A DNA stretch of 40,423 nucleotides from Sphingomonas asaccharolytica NBRC 15499. Lineage in GTDB: Bacteria > Pseudomonadota > Alphaproteobacteria > Sphingomonadales > Sphingomonadaceae. Positions within the stretch are counted from its first letter, which is position 1. Each line of letters begins with the position of its first letter. The position numbers were made by a program, and so were the translations under genes. Below, in pieces: positions 7,922 through 16,108 of the stretch. Location: NCBI RefSeq assembly GCF_001598355.1, contig NZ_BCYU01000038.1:1-40423 (forward strand), read 5' to 3'. Below the pieces are notes generated by a model. That model did not search any database, was not told where the DNA came from, and was given only the letters and a program-made list of their open reading frames with translations.

Positions 7922-8920
7922 TCAATCGTCCTCGTCTTCATAGCCGACCAGCGCCAGCGCGCGTGCCTTGATCTGCCGCGTCTCGCACCAATGGATCAGC
8001 GCGTCCTCGCGGCCATGCGTCACCCACACTTCCCTGGGTGCGATCTCGATCAGTGTTTCGGTCAATTCGTCCCAATCGGCATGGTCGGACAGGATCAGCG
8101 GCAGTTCCACCAGTCTCTGCCGCGCGCGCTGGCGGACCCGCATCCAGCCGCTGGCCATCGCGGTGATCGGGTCGGGCAACCGCCGCGACCAGCGATCGTT
8201 GAGCGCGCCGGGCGGGCATAGCACGATCCGCCCCTGCAATTCGGCCTTGGCGACGCCGGTGGCGGGGCGAAGCTCGCCGAGATCGACGCCCAGTTCGACA
8301 TAGAGGTCGCATAGCCGCTGCAGCGCGCCATGGATGTAGATCGGATCGTCATAGCCCATGTCGCGCAGCTCGCGGATCACGCGTTGCGCCTTGCCCAAGG
8401 CATAGGCGCCGACCAGCACGCAGCGATCGGGATTGGCGCGCGACGCGGCAAGCAATTTGTCGATTTCGTCATGCGTCTCCGGATGGCGAAAGACGGGCAG
8501 GCCGAACGTCGCCTCGGTCACGAAGACATCGCATTTTACGGGCTCAAACCGCGCGCAGGTCGGGTCGGGGCGGCGTTTGTAATCGCCCGATACGACGATG
8601 GTCTCGCCGCGATATCTCAGCACTATCTGCGCCGATCCCAGCACATGGCCGGCGGGGACGAATTCGACCTCGACTCCGCCCATGTCGCGCGGCTCGCCAT
8701 AGTGGACGGCGTGTCCGGCCTGCGGACCGTAGCGCGCCTCCATGATCGCCAGCGTCTCGGGCGTCGCCCACACTGCTTCATGCCCGCCGCGAGCGTGATC
8801 AGCGTGACCGTGCGTCACCAGCGCGCGCGGGCTGGCCACCGACGGATCGATCCAGACATCGGCCGGCGCCACATAGATCCCCTGTGGATGGGGCGTGATC
8901 CAGTCGCCGAGCTTGGTCAT
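7922..8920 (-). CDS. Ligase-associated DNA exonuclease (beta-lactamase fold)
   Basis: A metallo-beta-lactamase/beta-CASP-type nuclease of 332 residues, matching the ligase-associated DNA exonuclease family (TIGR04122, assigned from memory of its text). The metal motif THGHADH gives H37, H39, D41 and H42; further ligands sit in AGHVLGSAQ, VSGDYKR and SDHAD. In other bacteria this gene pairs with an ATP-dependent DNA ligase and a DEXH helicase in a damage-response set; the helicase is nearby at 9694, but no ligase is in the window. The start is uncertain: ATG 8920 gives the family-typical MTKLGDWI, while an in-frame ATG at 8956 adds 12 residues. Confidence 0.88.
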   Translation of the reverse strand: MTKLGDWITPHPQGIYVAPADVWIDPSVASPRALVTHGHADHARGGHEAVWATPETLAIMEARYGPQAGHAVHYGEPRDMGGVEVEFVPAGHVLGSAQIVLRYRGETIVVSGDYKRRPDPTCARFEPVKCDVFVTEATFGLPVFRHPETHDEIDKLLAASRANPDRCVLVGAYALGKAQRVIRELRDMGYDDPIYIHGALQRLCDLYVELGVDLGELRPATGVAKAELQGRIVLCPPGALNDRWSRRLPDPITAMASGWMRVRQRARQRLVELPLILSDHADWDELTETLIEIAPREVWVTHGREDALIHWCETRQIKARALALVGYEDEDD

Positions 8921-8982
8921 CACGCCAATATGGCGCGGCGGGCGTTCCTGTTCCATCTTGTCCGCAAATAAGGAGGAAACGG

Positions 8983-9660
8983 ATGCAGCAAACGGCTCTC
9001 GATCAGCGGCTCGATCGGCTTGAACGCACGGTCAGGCGGCAACGGTTGATATTGGCCGTGGCCGGACTGGGTGGCGCGGCGGCGTTGCTGATGGCGCTCG
9101 CGCCCGCCGCGCCCGGCACGATCGAGGCGCAAGCGATCCGTATCGTCGACGCCGCGGGCAAGCCGCGTATCCTGATCGGCGCACCGCCGCCCACCGACGG
9201 TCGCCTGCGCAAGAACGCGCAGACCGCGTCGATCGTCGTGCTCGGCCCCGGCGGCGCCGATCGCCTGGTGCTGGGCGAGCAGCCGCCGGTGCTGGTCGAT
9301 GGCAAGGCCTATCCGCGGATTGCCAGTGCTTACGGCCTGCTGATCCACGATGCCAAAGGCAATGAGCGCGGCGGGTTCAGCTTCCTCGATAATGGCCGCG
9401 CCATCCTGTCGCTCGACCGTCCCGGTGGCGATGCGGTGCTCCTCACCGCCAACGATAAGACCGGGTTCGCCGGGCTGGTGGTCAACTACCAGAACCCGCT
9501 GGGCGAATATGCCGAAGGGCTGCGGATGGGGACCCAGGGGGACACGGCGTGGCTGTCGCTTCAGGACCGCGCAGAGGGCGAGCGCGCGAGGCTGGCGGTC
9601 GACAGCAAAGCGGCGCCGAAGCTGATCGCCCGGCCGGCGGGTGCTCCGCCGGCGCCATAG
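8983..9660 (+). CDS. Hypothetical membrane-anchored protein in the repair locus
   Basis: A 225-residue protein I do not recognise. A basic, coiled N-terminus (about 1-20) leads into one hydrophobic helix (about 22-42), then a beta-rich domain with repeated short glycine turns (IRIVDAAGKPRILIGAPPP, SFLDNGRAILSLDRPGGDA) and a proline/alanine tail. This suggests an N-in protein with a periplasmic beta domain. The Shine-Dalgarno AAGGAGG is unusually strong. It is divergent from the exonuclease and 33 bases before the helicase, so it occupies the position where the DNA ligase of this system is often found. It has no ligase motif. Confidence 0.75.
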   Translation: MQQTALDQRLDRLERTVRRQRLILAVAGLGGAAALLMALAPAAPGTIEAQAIRIVDAAGKPRILIGAPPPTDGRLRKNAQTASIVVLGPGGADRLVLGEQPPVLVDGKAYPRIASAYGLLIHDAKGNERGGFSFLDNGRAILSLDRPGGDAVLLTANDKTGFAGLVVNYQNPLGEYAEGLRMGTQGDTAWLSLQDRAEGERARLAVDSKAAPKLIARPAGAPPAP

Positions 9661-9693
9661 CGCGATCGGCGGCCCGCACCCTATATCGGTCGG

Positions 9694-12102
9694 GTGACTC
9701 CTCTCCCCCAACCCTTGACCGACTGGTTCGCCGCGCGCGGCTGGCGCCCGCGGCGGCATCAACTCCAGATGCTCGACGCCGCGCGTGCCGGGCATCATGC
9801 CTTGCTCGTCGCGGCGACCGGGGCTGGCAAGACGCTGGCGGGATTCCTTCCGACGCTGGCCGAACTGATCGAGACTCCGAGCGAGGGTCTCTACACGCTC
9901 TACGTCTCGCCGCTCAAGGCGCTCGCGGTCGACGTCCAGCGCAACCTGCTAACTCCGATCGAGGAGATGGGACTCGACATCCGTGTCGAGACGCGCACCG
10001 GCGATACGCCGAGCGACCGTAAGGCGCGCCAGCGTGTCCGCCCGCCGCAGATCCTGCTGACCACGCCCGAAAGCCTGTCGCTGCTGCTGAGCTATCCCGA
10101 CAGCTTTCTGATGTTCGCCGGGCTCAAGCGCGTCGTGGTCGATGAGGTTCACGCCTTCGCCAGCGGCAAGCGCGGCGACCTGTTGTCGCTATGCATGGCG
10201 CGGCTGCAGCGGATCGCGCCCGATATGCGCCGCGTTGCACTATCGGCGACCGTTGCCGACCCGGATTCCTACCGCGCCTGGCTTGCCCCCGACGGCGATA
10301 TCGACATGGTCGATCTCGTGCTCGGCGAGCCCGGTGCCGATCCCGACATCACCATCCTGCTGCCTGAAGGCCGCGTGCCCTGGGCCGGCCATTCGGGGCG
10401 CTACGCCGCCGAACAAGTGATGGCGGAGATCGAGACGCGGCGCACGACGATCGTGTTCTGCAACACGCGCAGCCTCGCCGAATTGATCTTCCAGGATCTG
10501 TGGAAAGTGAATGTGATGTCGCTGCCGATCGGCGTGCATCACGGCAGCCTGTCGAAAGAGGCGCGGCGCAAGGTGGAGGGCGCGATGGCGGCGGGCCGGT
10601 TGCGCGCTTTGGTCGCCACCGCCAGCCTCGATCTCGGGGTCGATTGGGGCGATGTCGATTGCGTGATCCAGATGGGCGCGCCCAAGGGCTCGTCACGCCT
10701 GCTGCAGCGGATCGGCCGCGCCAATCACCGGCTCGACGAATCGAGCGAGGCGATCATCGTTCCCGGCAACCGCTTCGAATATCTCGAAGCGCGCGCGGCG
10801 ATCGACGCGGTCGAGATGGGCGAACTCGATAACGAGCCCTTTCGCCTCGGCGCGCTCGATGTGCTCGCCCAGCACATCATGGCCTGCGCCTGCGCCGCAC
10901 CATTTCAGGGCGACGAGATGCTGAGCGAAGTGCAAGGCGCCCTGCCATATTCGGCGCTCGATGCGGAGACCTTCGAGCGCGTGCTCAGCTTCATCCGCGA
11001 CGGGGGTTATGCCCTGCGCGCCTATGACCGCTTCAAGCGGTTGACCCAAGAGCCCGACGGGACCTGGCGCGTCAGCCACCCGCGCTTCGTCCAGCAGCAT
11101 CGCCTCAATGCCGGGATCATCGTCGAGGCGGCGATGCTCAACGTGCGGTTCAAGAACGGCCGCCTGCTCGGCAAGGTGGAAGAGGCGTTCGCCGCCTCGC
11201 TGTCGAACGGCGACACTTTCTTCTTCGCCGGGATGAGCTGCGAAGTGATCCGGATCGACACCGAGGACGTGCTGGTCCGCGCTTCGGCCCGGCCGGCGCG
11301 GATCCCGACCTATGGCGGCGCGCGCATGCCGATCTCGACTCATCTTGCCGACCGCGTGCGCGCTTTCCTCGCGCATCCGGAGGAATGGGCGCGCTTTCCC
11401 GACGATGTGCGCCAATGGCTCGAAGTGCAGTCCTATCGTTCGCGCCTGCCCGAACCCGGCCAATTGCTGATCGAGACCTTTCCGCGTGACGGGCGCCACT
11501 ATATGGTCGCCTATAGTTTCGAGGGCTGGAACGCGCACCAATCGCTTGGCATGCTGCTCACCCGGCGGATGGAGACGCAGGGGCTGAAACCGCTGGGATT
11601 CGTCGCCAGCGACTATGCCATCGGCTGCTATTCGCTCGATCCGGTAACCGATCCGGCCAGTCTGTTCTCGCCCGATATCCTCGAACACGAATTTGTCGAT
11701 TGGGTTCAGCAATCGCATCTGCTCAAGCGCGCGTTCCGCGAGGTCGCGGTGATCGGCGGGCTGGTCGAGCGTCAGCATCCCGGCAAGCGCAAGACCGGCA
11801 AACAGGTCACTTTCTCGACTGACCTGATCTACGACGTGCTGCGCAAATACGAGCCTGGCCATCTGCTGCTCCAGGCCGCCTGGGCCGATGCCCGCGCACG
11901 GATGACCGACGTCGGGCGCCTCGCGGATCTGCTCGACCGCGCCGGCAACACGATGTTGCATGTGATGCTCGACCGCGTATCGCCGCTGGCGGTCCCGGTG
12001 CTGACGCTGATCGGCCGGGAGAATGTCGCGACGGGCCTCGCCGACGACGCGCTGCTGTCGGAAGCGGAAAGCCTGGCCCAGGAGGCGATGCGGCTCGACT
12101 GA
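9694..12102 (+). CDS. Ligase-associated DNA damage response DEXH helicase (Lhr-like)
   Basis: An 802-residue superfamily 2 helicase of the Lhr type, fitting the ligase-associated DEXH family (TIGR04121, from memory). Helicase motifs are intact: I ATGAGKT (41-47), DEVH box (150-153), SAT (184-186), motif IV region IVFCNTRS (253-260) and motif VI QRIGRANHR (338-346). The C-terminal half (about 380-790) is the Lhr core with winged-helix-like and all-beta parts. The start is a GTG at 9694; there is no closer ATG that keeps the N-terminal MTPLPQPLTDWFAARGWRPR. Likely role: unwinding of damaged DNA together with the exonuclease at 7922. Confidence 0.9.
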   Translation: MTPLPQPLTDWFAARGWRPRRHQLQMLDAARAGHHALLVAATGAGKTLAGFLPTLAELIETPSEGLYTLYVSPLKALAVDVQRNLLTPIEEMGLDIRVETRTGDTPSDRKARQRVRPPQILLTTPESLSLLLSYPDSFLMFAGLKRVVVDEVHAFASGKRGDLLSLCMARLQRIAPDMRRVALSATVADPDSYRAWLAPDGDIDMVDLVLGEPGADPDITILLPEGRVPWAGHSGRYAAEQVMAEIETRRTTIVFCNTRSLAELIFQDLWKVNVMSLPIGVHHGSLSKEARRKVEGAMAAGRLRALVATASLDLGVDWGDVDCVIQMGAPKGSSRLLQRIGRANHRLDESSEAIIVPGNRFEYLEARAAIDAVEMGELDNEPFRLGALDVLAQHIMACACAAPFQGDEMLSEVQGALPYSALDAETFERVLSFIRDGGYALRAYDRFKRLTQEPDGTWRVSHPRFVQQHRLNAGIIVEAAMLNVRFKNGRLLGKVEEAFAASLSNGDTFFFAGMSCEVIRIDTEDVLVRASARPARIPTYGGARMPISTHLADRVRAFLAHPEEWARFPDDVRQWLEVQSYRSRLPEPGQLLIETFPRDGRHYMVAYSFEGWNAHQSLGMLLTRRMETQGLKPLGFVASDYAIGCYSLDPVTDPASLFSPDILEHEFVDWVQQSHLLKRAFREVAVIGGLVERQHPGKRKTGKQVTFSTDLIYDVLRKYEPGHLLLQAAWADARARMTDVGRLADLLDRAGNTMLHVMLDRVSPLAVPVLTLIGRENVATGLADDALLSEAESLAQEAMRLD

Positions 12103-12128
12103 GCGCAACTTCGGGGCGTATTATCCGC

Positions 12129-12157
12129 TTGGTACACGTCCGAAACGGGCGTATGAT
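12129..12157 (+). promoter_or_regulatory. Candidate sigma-70 promoter for a leaderless mRNA
   Basis: TTGGTA (12129-12134), a 17-base spacer and TATGAT (12152-12157) match the -35/-10 consensus at 4/6 and 5/6. The -10 ends 6 bases before the ATG at 12164, so transcription would begin at or next to the start codon. No Shine-Dalgarno precedes that ATG, consistent with a leaderless message. Confidence 0.5.
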
Positions 12158-12163
12158 CCGGCC

Positions 12164-13150
12164 ATGCGCGGGTTCATTCCCCTGCTGGCGCTTGGCATCG
12201 GTACAATGGCCGGACCGCCCCTTGCCGCGCAACAGGCGCAACCCTCGATCAAGCCGGTCGCCTCCGTTCCCGCCGCGGAACCCGCGCCGGATGTGCTCAC
12301 CATCGGCGAACGAACCGATCGCATGACGGTCCCCGTGACGATTGGGCCGCACGGGCCTTTTCCGTTCATCATCGATACCGGGGCCGAGCGCTCGGTCGTT
12401 TCGCGCGAACTCGCCAGCTATCTCAAGCTGTTGCCGGGCACGGACGTGAAGCTGTTCGACTTCACCGGCGCCGCTCAGGTCGCGACGGTAAAAGTGCCGT
12501 CGCTCACCGCGGGCAAGCTCGGTACGCCAGCGATGGAGGCGCCGCAGCTGCTGCTAGCGGATATCGGTGCGCCGGGCATGCTCGGCATCGACGCGCTCCA
12601 GGGGCAGAAGGTCGTGCTTGATTTCGGTGCGCGACGGATGCTGCTGCGACCTGGGCGGCGCCACGCCTCTGGCGATTTCGTCATTCGCGCCCAATCGCGT
12701 ACCGGTCAGCTGATCGTGACCAAGGCGTGGTTCAACAATCAGCCGATCGCGGTGATCATCGATACCGGATCGTGGCTCAGCGTCGGCAACACCGCCATGC
12801 TCAAGCTGGCGAAGAAAACGCCGCGATCATATGGACCGGTGGCGATCACGTCGGTGACCGGACGGACCTTTACCGCCAATTTCGTCTCGATCAGCAACGT
12901 CAAGATCGATACCATCCGGTTCGACAATTTCGGGCTGGTGTTCGCCGACGTGCCGCCATTCGATCGGTTTGGGTTGCGCGACCAACCGGCACTGATCCTG
13001 GGGATGAGTTCGCTCAAGCTGTTTGGCCGGGTGGAGCTCGACTTCGTCAATCGCGAGATCGGGTTCAGCCTGCCGCGACCGCAGATCGATTTCCACGACA
13101 TTTGCAGAAACGGCAGTGCCGCCTGCAGGACCATCGGCCCTTCATCCTGA
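12164..13150 (+). CDS. Secreted retropepsin-like aspartic protease
   Basis: A 328-residue protein with an N-terminal signal peptide (about 1-23, ending PLAAQ) and two aspartic-protease motifs: IIDTGAERSVVS with D71 and IIDTGSWLSVGN with D200. Two DTG lobes in one chain suggest a self-contained pepsin-like pair built from two retroviral-type halves. Location: periplasm or beyond. ATG 12164 is chosen because it gives a clean signal peptide and follows a good -10 box; the frame is open upstream into the helicase gene. It lies between repair genes, but nothing in the sequence ties it to repair. Confidence 0.85.
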   Translation: MRGFIPLLALGIGTMAGPPLAAQQAQPSIKPVASVPAAEPAPDVLTIGERTDRMTVPVTIGPHGPFPFIIDTGAERSVVSRELASYLKLLPGTDVKLFDFTGAAQVATVKVPSLTAGKLGTPAMEAPQLLLADIGAPGMLGIDALQGQKVVLDFGARRMLLRPGRRHASGDFVIRAQSRTGQLIVTKAWFNNQPIAVIIDTGSWLSVGNTAMLKLAKKTPRSYGPVAITSVTGRTFTANFVSISNVKIDTIRFDNFGLVFADVPPFDRFGLRDQPALILGMSSLKLFGRVELDFVNREIGFSLPRPQIDFHDICRNGSAACRTIGPSS

Positions 13151-13158
13151 CGGCAGAC

Positions 13159-13176
13159 CACTGATACATATCAGTG
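13159..13176. promoter_or_regulatory. Perfect 8-bp-arm palindrome upstream of the radical-SAM gene
   Basis: CACTGATACATATCAGTG has perfect 8-base arms around a CA centre. It lies 32 bases before the radical-SAM start and its last bases overlap the candidate -35. It looks like a dimeric-regulator operator; no T-run follows, so a terminator for the protease gene is less likely. Confidence 0.55.
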
Positions 13177-13202
13177 ACTCGGGGGCAGCGTGAACATATA
13201 GA
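13174..13202 (+). promoter_or_regulatory. Candidate promoter of the radical-SAM/udgX operon
   Basis: GTGACT (13174-13179), a 17-base spacer and TATAGA (13197-13202) give 4/6 matches each. The -10 ends 6 bases before the GTG start at 13209, so the transcript would have almost no leader. The LexA box at 13192-13206 covers the -10. Confidence 0.4.
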
Positions 13203-13206
13203 GAAC
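13192..13206 (+). promoter_or_regulatory. LexA (SOS) box, GAAC-N7-GAAC
   Basis: GAAC (13192-13195), seven bases and GAAC (13203-13206) match exactly the alphaproteobacterial LexA site (GTTC-N7-GTTC read on the other strand). It overlaps the candidate -10 and ends 2 bases before the start codon, a position where LexA would block RNA polymerase. The genes controlled are DNA-repair genes, which fits. Confidence 0.75.
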
Positions 13207-13208
13207 GA

Positions 13209-14468
13209 GTGGCCCAACTCGACACCCGTCAAAAGCTCGAAATCCTCGCCGACGCCGCCAAATATGATGCCTCGTGCGCGTCGTCAGGCTCGGTCAAGCG
13301 CGACTCGCGCGGGGGCAAAGGAATCGGCTCGACCGACCAGGGCATGGGCATCTGCCATGCTTATGCGCCCGACGGACGCTGCATCTCGCTGCTCAAGATC
13401 CTGCTGACCAACAGCTGCGTGTTCGATTGCCATTATTGCATCAACCGCAAGAGCTCGAACGTGCGCCGTGCGCGCTTCACCACCGACGAAGTCGTCCAGC
13501 TCACGCTCGCTTTCTACCGGCGCAATTATATCGAGGGACTGTTCCTCTCCTCGGGCATCATCCGATCGTCCAACTACACGATGGAGCAGATCGTCGAGGT
13601 CGCGCGATCCTTGCGTGAGGATCACGATTTCCGCGGCTATATCCATTTGAAGACCATTCCCGACGCCGATCCCGAACTGGTCCATCGCGCCGGCGCCCAT
13701 GCCGATCGCGTGTCGATCAATGTCGAGTTGCCGACCCGCGCCGGGCTCGAACGGCTCGCGCCCGAAAAGGACGCGGGCCGGATCGAGGGCGCGATGGCGG
13801 GGATGAAGCGCGACATCGTCGATGCCGGCGACGCCACCCGCCGCTACAAATCCGCGCCGCGCTTTGCTCCTGCCGGCCAGTCGACCCAGATGATCGTCGG
13901 CGCCGACGCCGCGACTGACCGCGACATCGTGACGCGCGCCGCCGGGCTCTATGGCAAGTTCGACCTGCGCCGCGTCTATTATTCGGCCTTCTCGCCGATT
14001 CCCGACGCCAGTGCGGTGCTGCCGTTGAAACGCCCGCCGCTGATGCGCGAGCACCGGTTGTACCAGTCCGACTGGCTAATGCGCTTTTACGATTACACTC
14101 CCGGCGAAGTTGCCGCGGCAGCCGACGACGCGACGGGGATGATGCCGCTCGACATCGATCCCAAGCTCGCCTGGGCGCTCAAGTTCCGCGACCGCTTCCC
14201 GGTCGACGTCAACCGCGCGCCGCGCGAGGCGCTGCTGCGCGTGCCGGGGCTTGGCACGCGCGCGGTCGACCGCATCCTCGCCGCGCGGCGTTGGCGGCGG
14301 CTCGCGCTTGCCGATATCGGCCGGCTGACCGCATCGGTCGCCAAGGTCCGCCCGTTCCTGATCGCCAGCGACTGGAAACCCGTCGCGCTCGCCGACAAGG
14401 ACGATCTTCGGGCCGACCTCCGCCCGCTGGTCGCGCCCAAGGCGAAGCAAATGGAGCTGTTCGGCTGA
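13209..14468 (+). CDS. Radical SAM protein, putative DNA modification/repair
   Basis: A 419-residue radical SAM enzyme of the 'putative DNA modification/repair radical SAM' family (TIGR03916, from memory). The [4Fe-4S] cluster motif CxxxCxxC is C70, C74 and C77 (CVFDCHYC). The C-terminal part (about 340-395) contains a helix-hairpin-helix DNA-binding segment, VNRAPREALLRVPGLGTRAV. The reaction is unknown; the family is often paired with UdgX/DUF4130 genes, as here. The start is GTG 13209, directly after a LexA box. An 18-codon ORF (14469-14525) bridges its stop and the next start through a TGATG overlap, suggesting coupled translation. Confidence 0.9.
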   Translation: MAQLDTRQKLEILADAAKYDASCASSGSVKRDSRGGKGIGSTDQGMGICHAYAPDGRCISLLKILLTNSCVFDCHYCINRKSSNVRRARFTTDEVVQLTLAFYRRNYIEGLFLSSGIIRSSNYTMEQIVEVARSLREDHDFRGYIHLKTIPDADPELVHRAGAHADRVSINVELPTRAGLERLAPEKDAGRIEGAMAGMKRDIVDAGDATRRYKSAPRFAPAGQSTQMIVGADAATDRDIVTRAAGLYGKFDLRRVYYSAFSPIPDASAVLPLKRPPLMREHRLYQSDWLMRFYDYTPGEVAAAADDATGMMPLDIDPKLAWALKFRDRFPVDVNRAPREALLRVPGLGTRAVDRILAARRWRRLALADIGRLTASVAKVRPFLIASDWKPVALADKDDLRADLRPLVAPKAKQMELFG

Positions 14469-14524
14469 ATGGACCTGGGCATGAAAGCGACCGCCACGAC
14501 CGCCACGACCGCGCCGGTGCGCTG

Positions 14525-15913
14525 ATGCGGATCGTCACGCTGGAGGCGGAAGACGATTTCGACGGCTGGCGCGACGCGGTGCGCGGCCTGGTGCTTGACC
14601 AGGTGCCGCCCGATCAAATGGTGTGGCAGGTCGGCGAGGACGACCCGGGCGAGTTGTTCGCCGGGGAGATGCCCGTGGTCCCCGTCGATCGCGGCGCGTT
14701 CTCGGTGCCGCGCGGCTTCATCGACCTTGCGCGCTCGGCGATCCTTCATGCCGACCGCCAGCGCTTTGCTTTGCTACACACCTTGCTCGACCGCGTGCTC
14801 CGCGAACCTGGGCTAATGGAGGACCAGGCCGATCCGCTGGTCCGCAAGATCGAGGGCATGGCGAAGGCGGTCCGCCGCGACATCCACAAGATGCGCGCGT
14901 TCGTGCGTTTCCGCGAGGCGCGTGATGATGGCGGGACGCGGTACATCGCCTGGTTCGAGCCCGAGCATCACATTGTCCGCGCCAATGCCGGCTTCTTCGT
15001 CGATCGGTTCGCGACGATGCGCTGGTCGATCCTGACTCCCGAGCTCTCGATCCATTGGGACGGCAAGCGCCTGACCCAGGGCCCCGGCGCGTCGAAGGCC
15101 GATGCGCCCGAGGGCGATCCGGTCGAGGTGGTGTGGAAGACCTATTATGCGTCGATCTTCAACCCGGCGCGGGTCAAGATCGGCGCGATGCTCAAGGAAA
15201 TGCCGCGCAAATATTGGAAAAACATGCCGGAAACCGCGTTGGTACCCGAGTTGATCGCGGGGGCGCAGGCACGGGAGCAGGTGATGGTCGCGACAGCACG
15301 CGCGAAGACCGGAGACAATGTCGAGGCCGCCTGGGCGGCGCTCCGCGACGAGGCGATGCATTGCCGGCGCTGCGATCTCTACAAGCACGCGACCCAGACC
15401 GTGTTCGGCGAAGGCCCGATCGATGCCGATCTGGTCTTTGTCGGCGAACAGCCGGGCGACCAGGAGGATCTGGCGGGGAAGCCGTTCGTCGGCCCGGCCG
15501 GGCAAGTGTTCGACCGCGCGCTGGCGGAGGCGGGGATCGACCGCGCCCGCGTCTATGTCAGCAACGCGGTCAAGCATTTCAAATTCGAACTGCGCGGCAA
15601 ACGCCGCATCCATTCCAAGCCCGATGCGGGCGAGATCACCGCCTGCCGCTGGTGGATCGAGCAGGAACTTGCACTATTGAAGCCGCGCGTGACGGTGGCG
15701 CTGGGCGCAACCGCGGCGCGGTCCTTGTTCGGCAAGACGGTAACGATCAGCCGCGAACGCGGCCGGCCGCACGACCTGCCCGAGATCGGGGAGGCCTGGA
15801 TCACCGTCCATCCCAGCTTCCTGCTTCGGCTGCCCGACGAGGAAGCGCGGCACGCGGAATTCGCCAAATTCGTCCACGATCTCAAGGCTGTTGCCAACCG
15901 CCTTGACCGTTGA
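14525..15913 (+). CDS. udgX: DUF4130-UdgX fusion, uracil-DNA glycosylase superfamily
   Basis: A 462-residue two-domain protein. Residues 1 to about 240 match DUF4130 (TIGR03915 group), ending in a YASIFNPARVKIGAMLKEMPRKYW-like segment (YASIFNPARVKIG, MPRKYWKNMPE). From about 265 to the end is UdgX: motif GEQPGDQED (307-315), the R-loop KRRIHSKP (359-366) with H363, and HPSFLLR from H429. In characterised UdgX the R-loop histidine forms a covalent bond with the deoxyribose after uracil removal, so the protein ends fixed to the abasic site. The catalytic pieces all appear intact. It is co-transcribed with the radical-SAM gene. Confidence 0.93.
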   Translation: MRIVTLEAEDDFDGWRDAVRGLVLDQVPPDQMVWQVGEDDPGELFAGEMPVVPVDRGAFSVPRGFIDLARSAILHADRQRFALLHTLLDRVLREPGLMEDQADPLVRKIEGMAKAVRRDIHKMRAFVRFREARDDGGTRYIAWFEPEHHIVRANAGFFVDRFATMRWSILTPELSIHWDGKRLTQGPGASKADAPEGDPVEVVWKTYYASIFNPARVKIGAMLKEMPRKYWKNMPETALVPELIAGAQAREQVMVATARAKTGDNVEAAWAALRDEAMHCRRCDLYKHATQTVFGEGPIDADLVFVGEQPGDQEDLAGKPFVGPAGQVFDRALAEAGIDRARVYVSNAVKHFKFELRGKRRIHSKPDAGEITACRWWIEQELALLKPRVTVALGATAARSLFGKTVTISRERGRPHDLPEIGEAWITVHPSFLLRLPDEEARHAEFAKFVHDLKAVANRLDR

Positions 15914-16063
15914 TCGCGACTATTGCCGGCGCGTTACCGCTGCGCCCGGTGCCGCAACTCCATCGCAACACAAGCGCAAGCAAGGGGCAATGATCCTGTC
16001 CCAGTGACAAACTTATGCGACAAATCGCGCTTAGCCCGGCCGCAGCGCGACGAAGGGGACGAC

Positions 16064-16108
16064 ATGACGGCTGGCGGCGGCCGGGATTCAGAGCGAGCGG
16101 GGTGCTGA
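16064..16108 (+). CDS. Possible 14-codon upstream ORF
   Basis: ATG 16064 is preceded by GAAGGGGACGAC, a good Shine-Dalgarno, and encodes MTAGGGRDSERAGC. Its TGA overlaps the next ATG (TGATG at 16106-16110). The downstream gene has only a weak ribosome site of its own, so this ORF could deliver ribosomes to it. The 150 bases before it (15914-16063) show no clear promoter or terminator. Confidence 0.35.
   Translation: MTAGGGRDSERAGC

Noticed and set aside
8944..8953. GTTC-N2-GTTC between the exonuclease and the divergent gene as a LexA box.
   Set aside because: The spacing is 2 bases where LexA needs 7, so SOS control of the exonuclease/helicase part is not supported.
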